A DNA stretch of 19,097 bases from Bacilli bacterium. GTDB lineage: Bacteria; Bacillota_I; Bacilli_A; RF39; UBA660. The stretch's first letter is position 1. Every line of letters starts with the position of its first letter. The notes under the pieces are model-generated. The model worked only from the letters and a program-made list of their open reading frames with translations, ran no database searches and had not been told where the DNA came from. The position numbers and the translations under genes are program-made. This document shows, piece after piece, positions 1 through 5,610 of the stretch. The stretch covers positions 1 to 19,097 of the forward strand of contig JAFPMR010000236.1 in the NCBI GenBank assembly GCA_017411235.1. Direction: 5' to 3'.

Positions 1-1280
1 GTAAAGAATTTAAGTTTTCCTAAATACATAAAATCTCTTACTCTATCTATACCATCTTGTATATCATTGTTTCCTTCTTCTAGCCAAATACCACTAACTT
101 GATAAAAGTATTGTTGGTAACTAACACCATCTCTATCATTCCTATTTCTTACTGATGGATCGGCTTGTATTCCTTTATACATTCTAACTCCATCAACCAT
201 TTCTTTAATTCTTCTAGCATGGAATGTTATTGCTTTTTGACTTTCATAGTATTCATCATAAATATAACATATTCCAGTATTTGGATCTATAGCACCACAA
301 CATAAACAAGTGGCATCAGACCAACCCTTATCAAATCCAAATATTCTTAACCAGTTGCTTGGTATAGGGAAAGGATCAACTATATTATCTACAAATTCAG
401 GATAAACAGCACCCTCTTTGACTTCAAGATAACAATAAATATATTTTCTTATCCATTTTTCACTCTTACCAACACAAGTATCTGCAATAAATGTGCTAGG
501 TAAGTATTTATTATCAACAGATGCAGATAAGAATGAATGGTATGAACTTTCAGGTCTTTTAGTCTTAAGTTTATCATAAGATGATGTATCTACACTTTTA
601 CTAGCAAATATCTTACCAGACCTTAATAGGAACTCATCTCTTATCCAGCCTTCCTCTGGGTTACTTTCTACAATACCCATGAACTTATGTTCTACCTCAT
701 AACCAGCCTTATCTTTAACAACAGCAGCCCTATTTCTCAAACGAGTTTGTAACTGTGTAAAAATGTTGTAGGCGACACCAGATGCTTCTATTATCCAAAA
801 TGCTGTAAGGTTCAATGACCTTATTTTTTCTTCATCATTACTTGCATATACTACAATCTCATGACCATTAGTCAATGTATATTTTGGTAATGGAGTTTTT
901 GTTTGTTTAAGTATAAACCATGGAGGTAAAAACTTCTCTAATTCTGGAAGTACAGCCTCTCTAACCTGTTGTAACGACTGAGCTGTTATAAGGGTTCTAC
1001 CATTAGCTACATCAAATGCATGGTTTGAAATTTCATCAGCTCCCATAGTAGTTTTACCAGAACCATACCCACCAATATTTAATCTAAATTTTGCTTTTGA
1101 TTTGTGAAAGTTTACTTGGTGAGGGGCAGGTTTATAATCAATAAGTGTTGCTAAGCAAGTATCACATCTACCATAGAACACACTCTCATGTACTTTAATT
1201 TCTCCACCACATAGAGGACATTTGTATAGTTTATATCCATCATCAGAATAACCTTTAAAAACTAAATCATCAACATGCAT
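1..1280 (-). CDS. terL: Terminase large subunit, N-terminal 426 residues (cut by window edge)
   Basis: This is the packaging motor ATPase and nuclease that pumps phage DNA into the procapsid and cuts it. My own translation shows an N-terminal zinc ribbon (C21-x2-C24, C39-x2-C42), a Walker A motif GGYGSGKT at residues 70-77, a Walker B-like FWIIEAS around 161-167 with the catalytic Glu at 165, and the start of an RNase H-like nuclease domain (FGFDKG with D317, ADPS with D374). The position before the catalytic Glu is Ile where an acidic residue is more usual. The ATG shares one base with the stop of the upstream small subunit (TAATG), and an AAAGGTGG site lies about 10 nt upstream, so the two are translationally coupled. 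The C-terminal end of the nuclease domain lies outside the window. Confidence 0.93.
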   Translation of the reverse strand, partial: MHVDDLVFKGYSDDGYKLYKCPLCGGEIKVHESVFYGRCDTCLATLIDYKPAPHQVNFHKSKAKFRLNIGGYGSGKTTMGADEISNHAFDVANGRTLITAQSLQQVREAVLPELEKFLPPWFILKQTKTPLPKYTLTNGHEIVVYASNDEEKIRSLNLTAFWIIEASGVAYNIFTQLQTRLRNRAAVVKDKAGYEVEHKFMGIVESNPEEGWIRDEFLLRSGKIFASKSVDTSSYDKLKTKRPESSYHSFLSASVDNKYLPSTFIADTCVGKSEKWIRKYIYCYLEVKEGAVYPEFVDNIVDPFPIPSNWLRIFGFDKGWSDATCLCCGAIDPNTGICYIYDEYYESQKAITFHARRIKEMVDGVRMYKGIQADPSVRNRNDRDGVSYQQYFYQVSGIWLEEGNNDIQDGIDRVRDFMYLGKLKFF

Positions 1281-1702
1281 TAGTCAAAATCCACCTTTTC
1301 AGGAATTCTAATCAATATTATGTTTGAATTATTAATAGCTGGACCTCTACCTTCCATAGCTTTTTTGATGTTAACAGCATTCTTATCACCTTCCATAAGT
1401 CCTGTATCAGCAACATTCATAATCTTTTCATCTCTGAACGACTGAATGTATTTTCTAACTACAGGATAGTTTAAGAATTCTTTCCAAGTATCTACACCTA
1501 AAGGTATAGTACTATTCATCTCTATTGAAGTCTTATTAATATTCTCATCAAATTTTTCCATAAATAGAGTAGCAAGTGATATATAAGACATCCTTTGTTC
1601 TCTATTTTCTTTCTTTTTTAAGTTGTCATCATTCTTAATTAAATCTAGAAGAACATTTTGTTTTTTCTTAACATTCTTCTTTATTTTTTCTAATTCTTCC
1701 AT
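1280..1702 (-). CDS. terS: Probable terminase small subunit
   Basis: A 140-aa protein directly upstream of terL and coupled to it by a TAATG stop-start overlap. The small subunit recognises the packaging site and loads the large subunit. The first 50 or so residues are lysine-rich and helical. The middle (TWKEFLNYPVVRKYI) looks like a short DNA-binding helical segment. The tail (EGRGPAINNSNIILIRIPEKVDFD) matches the C-terminal style of many phage small terminases. Start ATG follows GGTGGTGA with 4 nt spacing. The call rests mainly on position, size and this tail, because small terminases are poorly conserved. Two candidate promoters lie just upstream, so the packaging genes appear to have their own transcription unit. 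Confidence 0.75.
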   Translation of the reverse strand: MEELEKIKKNVKKKQNVLLDLIKNDDNLKKKENREQRMSYISLATLFMEKFDENINKTSIEMNSTIPLGVDTWKEFLNYPVVRKYIQSFRDEKIMNVADTGLMEGDKNAVNIKKAMEGRGPAINNSNIILIRIPEKVDFD

Positions 1703-1727
1703 ATCTTCACCACCAGTTTCTATATAA

Positions 1728-1756
1728 ATTATATACCATTTTAAAAAATTTTACAA
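1728..1756 (-). promoter_or_regulatory. Promoter close to terS
   Basis: On the minus strand, a TTGTAA -35 (1751-1756) and a perfect TATAAT -10 (1728-1733) are separated by 17 nt. The predicted transcription start near 1721 leaves about 19 nt of leader containing only the terS ribosome binding site. It sits immediately downstream of the hairpin at 1761-1783. Confidence 0.55.
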
Positions 1757-1760
1757 CAAT

Positions 1761-1783
1761 AAAAGGGAGTATTAAATACTCCC
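1761..1783 (-). terminator. Hairpin with short U-tract between packaging promoters (terminator or attenuator)
   Basis: A stem of GGGAGTAT pairing with ATACTCCC around a TAA loop (1765-1783) is followed on the minus strand by TTTT, then ATTGTT. It lies downstream of the promoter at 1849-1877 and upstream of the one at 1728-1756. The leader from the first promoter begins with GAGTATT, which could also pair with AATACTC in the hairpin, so an attenuation arrangement is possible (inference). Confidence 0.5.
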
Positions 1784-1848
1784 AACCAGTTGAAATGGAA
1801 TTGATGATGCAACCGAGTACTAAAATATAAATATTAATACTCACATTT

Positions 1849-1877
1849 ATTATATAATATATTTTATTAAAAGTAAA
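1849..1877 (-). promoter_or_regulatory. Promoter upstream of the packaging genes
   Basis: TTTACT (1872-1877) and a perfect TATAAT (1849-1854), minus strand, with a 17-nt spacer. It begins directly after the terminator of the putative small RNA at 1879-1908. Its transcript would carry a leader of about 140 nt containing the 1765-1783 hairpin before reaching terS. Confidence 0.5.
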
Positions 1878-1878
1878 C

Positions 1879-1908
1879 AAAAAAGTAGATTAAGTGCACT
1901 TAATCTAC
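1879..1908 (-). terminator. Intrinsic terminator with a perfect 24-bp palindrome
   Basis: Positions 1885-1908 are a perfect inverted repeat (10-bp stem with a TGCA loop, or continuous 12-bp arms), followed on the minus strand by six Ts (1884-1879). This is a textbook Rho-independent terminator for leftward transcripts. It ends the short unit that begins at the promoter at 2013-2041. Confidence 0.8.
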
Positions 1909-2006
1909 AGAATAAAAAGGAGCAGTTAGAATAACCAAAAACAGTATCACACATAGTTATAAGGGGGAGTGGTGAACACCTAATGAAAAAACATAGTTAC
2001 CCTAAC
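1879..2006 (-). ncRNA. Candidate phage small RNA (about 128 nt)
   Basis: A strong minus-strand promoter (2013-2041) and the strong intrinsic terminator (1879-1908) bracket about 128 nt with no plausible ORF: the ATGs present lack a ribosome binding site. The transcript would contain a small GGTG-TT-CACC hairpin, a C-rich single-stranded stretch (CACTCCCCC) and a CTCCTTTTTATT stretch complementary to Shine-Dalgarno sequences, then the terminator hairpin. Another terminator (2046-2074) insulates it from the upstream gene. C-rich, SD-complementary segments are known in Firmicutes regulatory RNAs of the RsaE/RoxS type; a similar role here is inference. It could also be a vestigial leader. Confidence 0.45.
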
Positions 2007-2012
2007 ATAATA

Positions 2013-2041
2013 ATTATAACTCTAAAAATAAATTTTGTAAA
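2013..2041 (-). promoter_or_regulatory. Promoter of the candidate small RNA
   Basis: TTTACA (2036-2041) and a perfect TATAAT (2013-2018), minus strand, 17-nt spacer; start predicted near 2006. No gene with a usable ribosome binding site follows before the terminator at 1879-1908. Confidence 0.6.
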
Positions 2042-2045
2042 TACC

Positions 2046-2074
2046 TAAAATAAAAAGACTATTTCTAGTCTTTT
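2046..2074 (-). terminator. Intrinsic terminator overlapping the stop codon of the 119-aa gene
   Basis: AAAAGACTA (2053-2061) pairs with TAGTCTTTT (2066-2074) around a TTTC loop, followed on the minus strand by TATTTTAGG after the T-rich arm. The TAG stop of the upstream gene (2065-2067) lies in the loop and stem. Confidence 0.75.
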
Positions 2075-2424
2075 ATTAACCATGCACATCTCATAATTCT
2101 TTCTGACGGATCAAAAGTATCATAAATAACTCCATTTATTATTGCTGTTATATGATTATTCATTGTAACAGCATATTTACCAAACGGATGTTCTTCTGCA
2201 AATTCTCCAACACTTTTTGAATAATGACATTCTCTAGGGTATCTGTCATCTAGATAGTCCTCTACAAACTCAACATTATCTGTCATATATCCATCTTTAG
2301 AGGAGAAATGTGCAAGTTCTCTATAAACACTTTCCCAACTTCTATCAGTAAGCAAAGATAAGCTACGAATTACGCAATCTTCAATATCCCTATTCTTAGG
2401 ATTTCTATTGTAATACTTATACAT
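2065..2424 (-). CDS. Papain-like cysteine-protease-fold protein
   Basis: 119 aa. The layout fits a small papain-like or C39-like fold: a DCVIR motif with C17 at the start of a helix, then H91 in a beta strand (NNHITAI), then D102 or D105 in YDTFD. I recall this pattern (N-terminal NPK..DCVIR, central EEHPxGxYxV, H, then YDT.D) from many uncharacterised Firmicutes phage proteins; the catalytic reading is inference. ATG overlaps the previous stop as TAATG, so it is translated with the Gly/Tyr-rich protein upstream. It is the last gene of the 3547-to-2065 unit. Possible roles are a peptidase acting on phage proteins, a transglutaminase-like enzyme, or an inactive fold. No signal peptide is visible. 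Confidence 0.7.
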   Translation of the reverse strand: MYKYYNRNPKNRDIEDCVIRSLSLLTDRSWESVYRELAHFSSKDGYMTDNVEFVEDYLDDRYPRECHYSKSVGEFAEEHPFGKYAVTMNNHITAIINGVIYDTFDPSERIMRCAWLIKD

Positions 2425-2897
2425 TAGTTCATTAATTCTTTAGCTTTATTAAAATGTTTCTTTACAATTTCTTGTTCTTCTGGAGAAGTTGCTGTTTCTT
2501 TAATATATTTCATTAACTTGTAGTTATAGTGTAGCATACTTTCCAAATCTTTTAAGCCATCTTCCTTAGCTCCGTAGTTTCCACGAGCATTAAACTCATT
2601 TCTATCATCTTCGTAAGCTTCATAGCTTCCTCTCATACCATCCATGTAACCTGATGCTCTATATTTAGCATCTACACCCCTACGACCATATTCACCGTAG
2701 TTTCCATAGTTACCATAAGCATTGTATGCTCCATATCCTCTACCATATTCATTTCCATATCCATTCATATTTTCTACCTCCTTTAAGTCTTTATAAATAT
2801 CTACAACTTTAAACAAGTCATCCTTATCTACAGTATGGAATTCTTGTTTACCTTTCTTTTTAATGTAATCTTCAACCTTCTTTATTATTTCTTCCAC
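2424..2897 (-). CDS. Gly/Tyr-rich low-complexity protein with an internal second start
   Basis: 157 aa from a GTG start at 2897, preceded by AAGGGAAGTGATCC, which resembles the full anti-16S complement, 4 nt after the preceding gene. Residues 1-43 are lysine-rich and helical. Residues 44-80 are dominated by Gly, Tyr and Asn (GYG, AYGNYGNYGEYGRRG), residues 81-105 are acidic and aromatic, and residues 110-157 form a helical tail. ATG codon 44 (2768) has a perfect AAAGGAGGT (2776-2784) at 7-nt spacing, so a second 114-aa product starting MNGYGNEYG is likely. The family pattern of a Gly/Arg/Tyr-rich stretch followed by a short helical domain is one I recall from gut phages; function is unknown. 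Such low-complexity segments can drive self-association (inference). Confidence 0.8.
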   Translation of the reverse strand: MEEIIKKVEDYIKKKGKQEFHTVDKDDLFKVVDIYKDLKEVENMNGYGNEYGRGYGAYNAYGNYGNYGEYGRRGVDAKYRASGYMDGMRGSYEAYEDDRNEFNARGNYGAKEDGLKDLESMLHYNYKLMKYIKETATSPEEQEIVKKHFNKAKELMN

Positions 2898-2901
2898 AGG
2901 A

Positions 2902-3087
2902 TCACTTCCCTTCTTTTAGAAGTTTAATTATTTCTTTATTTTGGTCTATAATAGTTTCCAAATAATCTTTATTCTGATGCTGAAACTCTCTCATTAGGTC
3001 TTTATTGTTATAATCTTTCAACAATATCTCTAAATCTATTACTTGTAAAAGTAAAGACAGGTTATCTATTGTATTAATACATCTCAT
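2902..3087 (-). CDS. Small helical protein, function unknown
   Basis: 61 aa, two predicted helices with leucine-rich heptads (LSLLLQVIDLEILLKDY; YLETIIDQNKEIIKLLKEG), so probably a small coiled coil. It sits 1 nt after the beta-sandwich protein and 4 nt before the Gly/Tyr-rich protein, with a weak AAAGAAG site, so it probably depends on translation of its upstream neighbour. I do not recognise the family. Confidence 0.65.
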   Translation of the reverse strand: MRCINTIDNLSLLLQVIDLEILLKDYNNKDLMREFQHQNKDYLETIIDQNKEIIKLLKEGK

Positions 3088-3088
3088 A

Positions 3089-3547
3089 TTATAACTTCTT
3101 TATTGTAAAGTTAGCACTTTGAATTATTGGTGTTTCTGTTTCTATTGCAACACCTGTTGATAAGTTTGGAACACTTGGTACTGATGCTACAGTTATATTA
3201 GCATCTGCTCTGCAACAAACTTCTATAGTCTTTGAGAATGAAACATTTTCTGGAACTCCAACAGTTGTTATCTCAGTAGTAATAGTTGTACCTGGTACTA
3301 AAACTCCATCTTGGTATAGTCCTAAAGCTACACTTCCTGCTGTTGCACTTGAAACATTAGCATTAAAGTTTACTTCATAGTAACCACCTTTTACTATTTG
3401 ATATAATGGGTTACCTTGATTATGGCATAACCATCCATTACAGTTGTTTTGACAAGCACTACGAGTTCTTATTGGATCATTTGTAAAAGTTATAGCACTT
3501 GAGTTGTTAGTTAAAGTTAAAGGTAATTCCTGTACACTTTGTATCAT
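3089..3547 (-). CDS. Jelly-roll (TNF/BclA-C-like) beta-sandwich protein, probable virion surface protein
   Basis: 152 aa made almost entirely of alternating hydrophobic and polar strands typical of a jelly roll: YYEVNFNANVSS, SVALGLYQDGVLVPG, ENVSFSKTIEVCC, ANITVASV and a closing SANFTIKKL. A cysteine-containing insert lies near residues 32-42 (CQNNCNGWLC) with more cysteines at 111-112. The YLYQDG-type hairpin and GGYYEVNF strand resemble TNF-like or BclA C-terminal domains in spore and phage surface proteins. The start has a strong AAAGGAG site. First gene of a four-gene unit ending at 2065. Likely trimeric and on the capsid surface, but that is inferred from fold type only. Confidence 0.7.
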   Translation of the reverse strand: MIQSVQELPLTLTNNSSAITFTNDPIRTRSACQNNCNGWLCHNQGNPLYQIVKGGYYEVNFNANVSSATAGSVALGLYQDGVLVPGTTITTEITTVGVPENVSFSKTIEVCCRADANITVASVPSVPNLSTGVAIETETPIIQSANFTIKKL

Positions 3548-3592
3548 ATTATCTCTCCTTTCATTTGCACAATTTTAATAATTTAATGTCAG

Positions 3593-3615
3593 TTTTTGCA
3601 ATTTTTATGCAAAAA
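3593..3615 (-). promoter_or_regulatory. Inverted repeat in a possible promoter of the 3547 unit
   Basis: TTTTTGCA and TGCAAAAA form perfect 8-nt arms around a 7-nt AT spacer. A weak minus-strand promoter overlaps it: TTGCAA as -35 and TAAAAT as -10 with an 18-nt spacer. This places a possible operator at the head of the unit that starts at 3547. Confidence 0.3.
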
Positions 3616-3644
3616 GTTAAATTTAATTGTACATTTTCAATAAT

Positions 3645-3708
3645 TAAATAAAAGAGGATAGAACTATGCTATCCTCTTGTGGTCCACTTTGTTGTTTAGT
3701 GGACCACA
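3645..3708 (-). terminator. Tandem hairpins forming a strong terminator
   Basis: Two hairpins lie back to back after the 283-aa gene. On the minus strand the first has an 11-bp stem with a 9-nt loop (3678-3708; TGTGGTCCACT arm). The second has a 10-bp stem AAGAGGATAG with a 7-nt loop (3652-3678), sharing position 3678 with the first, and is followed by TTTTATTTAATT. The second is a standard intrinsic terminator. The first, fully paired and GC-richer, may add pausing or protect the 3' end. Confidence 0.75.
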
Positions 3709-3752
3709 TTTAGCAAGTTCCTGTTATCAGGCTAGTAGTAATCTACCATTGC

Positions 3753-4604
3753 TTAAATAAATTGACTTGATCCGTTGCATCCACATCCATTGTTGTTACA
3801 AGTGAATATTGGAGTACGACCATACACTGGAGTTGATGGCACTGGGCACGAAGAAAGTCTATTATAAAGTTGATCTACCTCATTGGCAAACCCTTGTGCA
3901 ATAAATGCATTCTGAGCTGTTTGAGATCTATCTAGATTTAACATTAAGTTTTGTCTTTCAAGATCGCTTATCTTATCGTTCTTAGCATCTAACTCTAATT
4001 GACATAATTTGTCGAGGATAGCCTGAGTATTTGCTGTAGCATTAGTAATAATATCTCTAGTATTATTAGCATCAGCAAATCTAGTAGCATTACCTTCATT
4101 TTGAACTATGTTTTGAGTTTGACAAGTTGCTAGACGATTTTCACAGCAGCAATTATCTAATGATTTTTGTAAACCATTAAATCCTTGAAGTGTTGCGATT
4201 TGGTTGTTGAAGTTTTGGTTCATATTAGCCATTTGTCTATTAGCAGCAGCTATCTCAGCATTGTAGAAACCGTTTGAAACTGTTTGTTGCATATCGTTGC
4301 AACATCCACAAAGTTGAAGTTGTAAACTGTTAATAGCATCTCTGTTTCCTTCTAATTGGTTAGATAAATGCAATGTATCAAACCCATTATTAGTATTAGT
4401 CATTATTTCTTGTTGACCATTAGCTATCCAAGGATACATATAAGCCATCTCACCGTTAGCCCCACCAAATCCACCACCGAACAAGCCACCATTACCTAGC
4501 ATACCTAAAGCGATAATACCTAAGATCCACTCTCCCATATTACCACCCCAGCCATTGTTACCTGTTCCGATGTCTACTGTTGGAATTATTCCGTTTCCGT
4601 TCAT
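3753..4604 (-). CDS. Gly/Cys-rich membrane-associated phage protein
   Basis: 283 aa from ATG 4604, chosen over GTG codons at 4616 and 4613 because those lie inside the AAAGGTGGTGA ribosome binding site. Near the N terminus a hydrophobic glycine-rich stretch (WILGIIALGMLG then GGLFGGGFGG) could insert in a membrane or act as a fusion-like segment. The body is a long Gln/Asn-rich helical region with cysteine clusters (LCGCC, NCCC) and a coiled coil (KNDKISDLERQNLMLNL). The end is Pro/Cys-rich (FTCNNNGCGCNG). I recall this architecture as widespread and unannotated in gut Firmicutes phages. Candidate roles are a virion membrane-interaction, injection or tape-associated protein. Cysteine pairs could be oxidised or bind metal. 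It closes the 5256-to-3753 unit. Confidence 0.75.
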   Translation of the reverse strand: MNGNGIIPTVDIGTGNNGWGGNMGEWILGIIALGMLGNGGLFGGGFGGANGEMAYMYPWIANGQQEIMTNTNNGFDTLHLSNQLEGNRDAINSLQLQLCGCCNDMQQTVSNGFYNAEIAAANRQMANMNQNFNNQIATLQGFNGLQKSLDNCCCENRLATCQTQNIVQNEGNATRFADANNTRDIITNATANTQAILDKLCQLELDAKNDKISDLERQNLMLNLDRSQTAQNAFIAQGFANEVDQLYNRLSSCPVPSTPVYGRTPIFTCNNNGCGCNGSSQFI

Positions 4605-4655
4605 ATATCTCACCACCTTTCTTAAATCTATATATCAAACACTATGTGTTGATAC

Positions 4656-4880
4656 CTAACTTGAAAGTAGGTTTTCTATTTGGTTTATCTGCTCATCAGA
4701 GTAACCAAACTTCCTTGCAAAAGTATAAAGCCTTTGCCTTTGCTCAGGACTTTGTTTACCTAAAGTGTTCCTAAGCATCGCTTCTGGAGTACTATTCTTC
4801 TTCATTTGCTCCAGTTGTTGGTATTGTTGGGGATACTGTGCTCTTAACTGATTTACTATCCCTTGACTTATCTGGTTCAT
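4656..4880 (-). CDS. Small helical Gln-rich protein overlapping its upstream neighbour
   Basis: 74 aa, all helical: MNQISQGIVNQLRAQYPQQ, a linker, then two helices (SPEQRQRLYTFARKFG; SDEQINQIENLLSS). The ATG at 4880 has an AAGGAG site at about 8 nt spacing, so this start is well supported although the first 89 nt also encode the C-terminal end of the 154-aa protein in another frame. The second ATG (4805) has a poor site. Translation is probably coupled to the upstream gene. Similar short Q-rich helical proteins next to the Gly/Cys-rich protein are known to me from gut phages; function unknown. Confidence 0.75.
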   Translation of the reverse strand: MNQISQGIVNQLRAQYPQQYQQLEQMKKNSTPEAMLRNTLGKQSPEQRQRLYTFARKFGYSDEQINQIENLLSS

Positions 4881-5256
4881 TTCTTATCTCCTTCTTAAGG
4901 TCCTCTAACTCTTTCTTTAATGCATCAATCTGCAAGTCCTTCTCATCCTTAGGTATAAACTCTTCTAGAAGGTAAGTCTTAACTTGTCCTGTTGGAGTTT
5001 TATACCACATATTAGTAAATGCTTTATTTACGAACAAAGTATCTACAAATATCATCTCCCGTTTTACATCGTCTATGCTCTCAGCGTATCTAACACCTTG
5101 ACCACCTGGACCTGTTTGAATAGTCTGGTTAAGTATCGTAGGCTGAGAATATTGTGTTTGCATCTTTTGTCTTTCTAACTCTGCAATCTTATTTCTCTCC
5201 TCTTGAATTTGTCTATCATAATTCATTATCTGAGGATTGTAGTTCATTCCGTACAT
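4792..5256 (-). CDS. Coiled-coil phage protein of the Gly/Cys cassette, function unknown
   Basis: 154 aa from ATG 5256, preferred to TTG 5259, with AAAGGAAGGG upstream. It has a short Tyr/Asn/Met-rich head (MYGMNYNPQIMNY), a coiled coil (residues 14-32, DRQIQEERNKIAELERQKM), a compact beta domain (residues 55-103, GVRYAESIDDVKREMIF...WYKTPTGQVKTYLLEEFIP), a second charged helix (KDLQIDALKKELEDLKKEI) and a disordered Ser/Lys tail. The beta domain matches a pattern I recall from unannotated gut phage proteins (a strand, VALF/FVD-type strand, then WYKT.G.V). First gene of the three-gene unit, followed by an overlapping small gene and the Gly/Cys-rich protein. Confidence 0.75.
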   Translation of the reverse strand: MYGMNYNPQIMNYDRQIQEERNKIAELERQKMQTQYSQPTILNQTIQTGPGGQGVRYAESIDDVKREMIFVDTLFVNKAFTNMWYKTPTGQVKTYLLEEFIPKDEKDLQIDALKKELEDLKKEIRNEPDKSRDSKSVKSTVSPTIPTTGANEEE

Positions 5257-5280
5257 CAAATTCCCTTCCTTTCTACTGGT

Positions 5281-5307
5281 ATTATCTCATAATAAAAAAG
5301 AGGTAAA
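5281..5307 (-). promoter_or_regulatory. Possible extended -10 promoter for the 5256 unit
   Basis: Minus strand TGAGATAAT gives an extended -10 (TG at 5288-5289, GATAAT at 5281-5286). The only -35-like element, TTTACC (5302-5307), is 15 nt away and lies in the preceding terminator. Start predicted near 5274. The unit could instead be read through from upstream. Confidence 0.3.
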
Positions 5308-5329
5308 GTCCTAACTTTACACTCTTTTT
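5293..5329 (-). terminator. Intrinsic terminator overlapping the HTH gene stop
   Basis: On the minus strand, AAAAAGAG then TAAAG (with a small internal mismatch) pairs with CTTTA and CTCTTTTTT, loop of about 6 nt, followed by TATTATG. The TAA stop of the HTH gene (5317-5319) lies within the stem. Confidence 0.7.
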
Positions 5330-5610
5330 GTATCTATTTTATCCATCTTTTGTACAACCCTTCTAGGATACTTATCTGGATAAAGATGATAAAGGTCATC
5401 ATACTTCTTTCTAATACTAGAAATAGCATTATTAATAGTAGTTCTAGAAACATTCCATTCTAAAGCCATCTTAATGGTTGTCCATTTATCACTCTCCCAT
5501 ACCCTAGCATATAATACTTTCTTTTCTAGGTCAGTTAGTATTGCATCATCTATAAAAGTATTATACAAACATTTGTTCCATTTTATTTGATTTTTAATTG
5601 ACTTACCCAT
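5317..5610 (-). CDS. Sigma-70 region-4-like HTH regulator
   Basis: 97 aa. Residues 23-70 read LTDLEKKVLYARVW, a turn, TIKMALEWNVSRTTINNAISSIRKKYDDL: the helix-turn-helix layout of sigma factor region 4 and related small phage regulators. The recognition helix would be VSRTTINNAISSIRKK. I recall very similar small proteins (RKWNRC...FIDDAMLT..E) in Firmicutes phages. It is the promoter-proximal gene of the left arm, divergent from the early arm and followed by its own terminator. An activator role for the late genes is plausible but inferred. Start ATG with GGGAG 8 nt upstream, and a good promoter 20-50 nt upstream. Confidence 0.8.
   Translation of the reverse strand: MGKSIKNQIKWNKCLYNTFIDDAILTDLEKKVLYARVWESDKWTTIKMALEWNVSRTTINNAISSIRKKYDDLYHLYPDKYPRRVVQKMDKIDTKRV

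Noticed and set aside
1983..2045. Plus-strand ORF of 20 aa (MKKHSYPNII...) after a GGGGGAGTGGTGA run
   Set aside because: Ribosome binding looks possible, but no plus-strand promoter was found and the opposite strand has a complete promoter-terminator unit.
4635..4654. Hairpin ATCAAACAC/GTGTTGAT between the 74-aa and 283-aa genes
   Set aside because: It is imperfect and lacks a U-tract, so I do not call a terminator.
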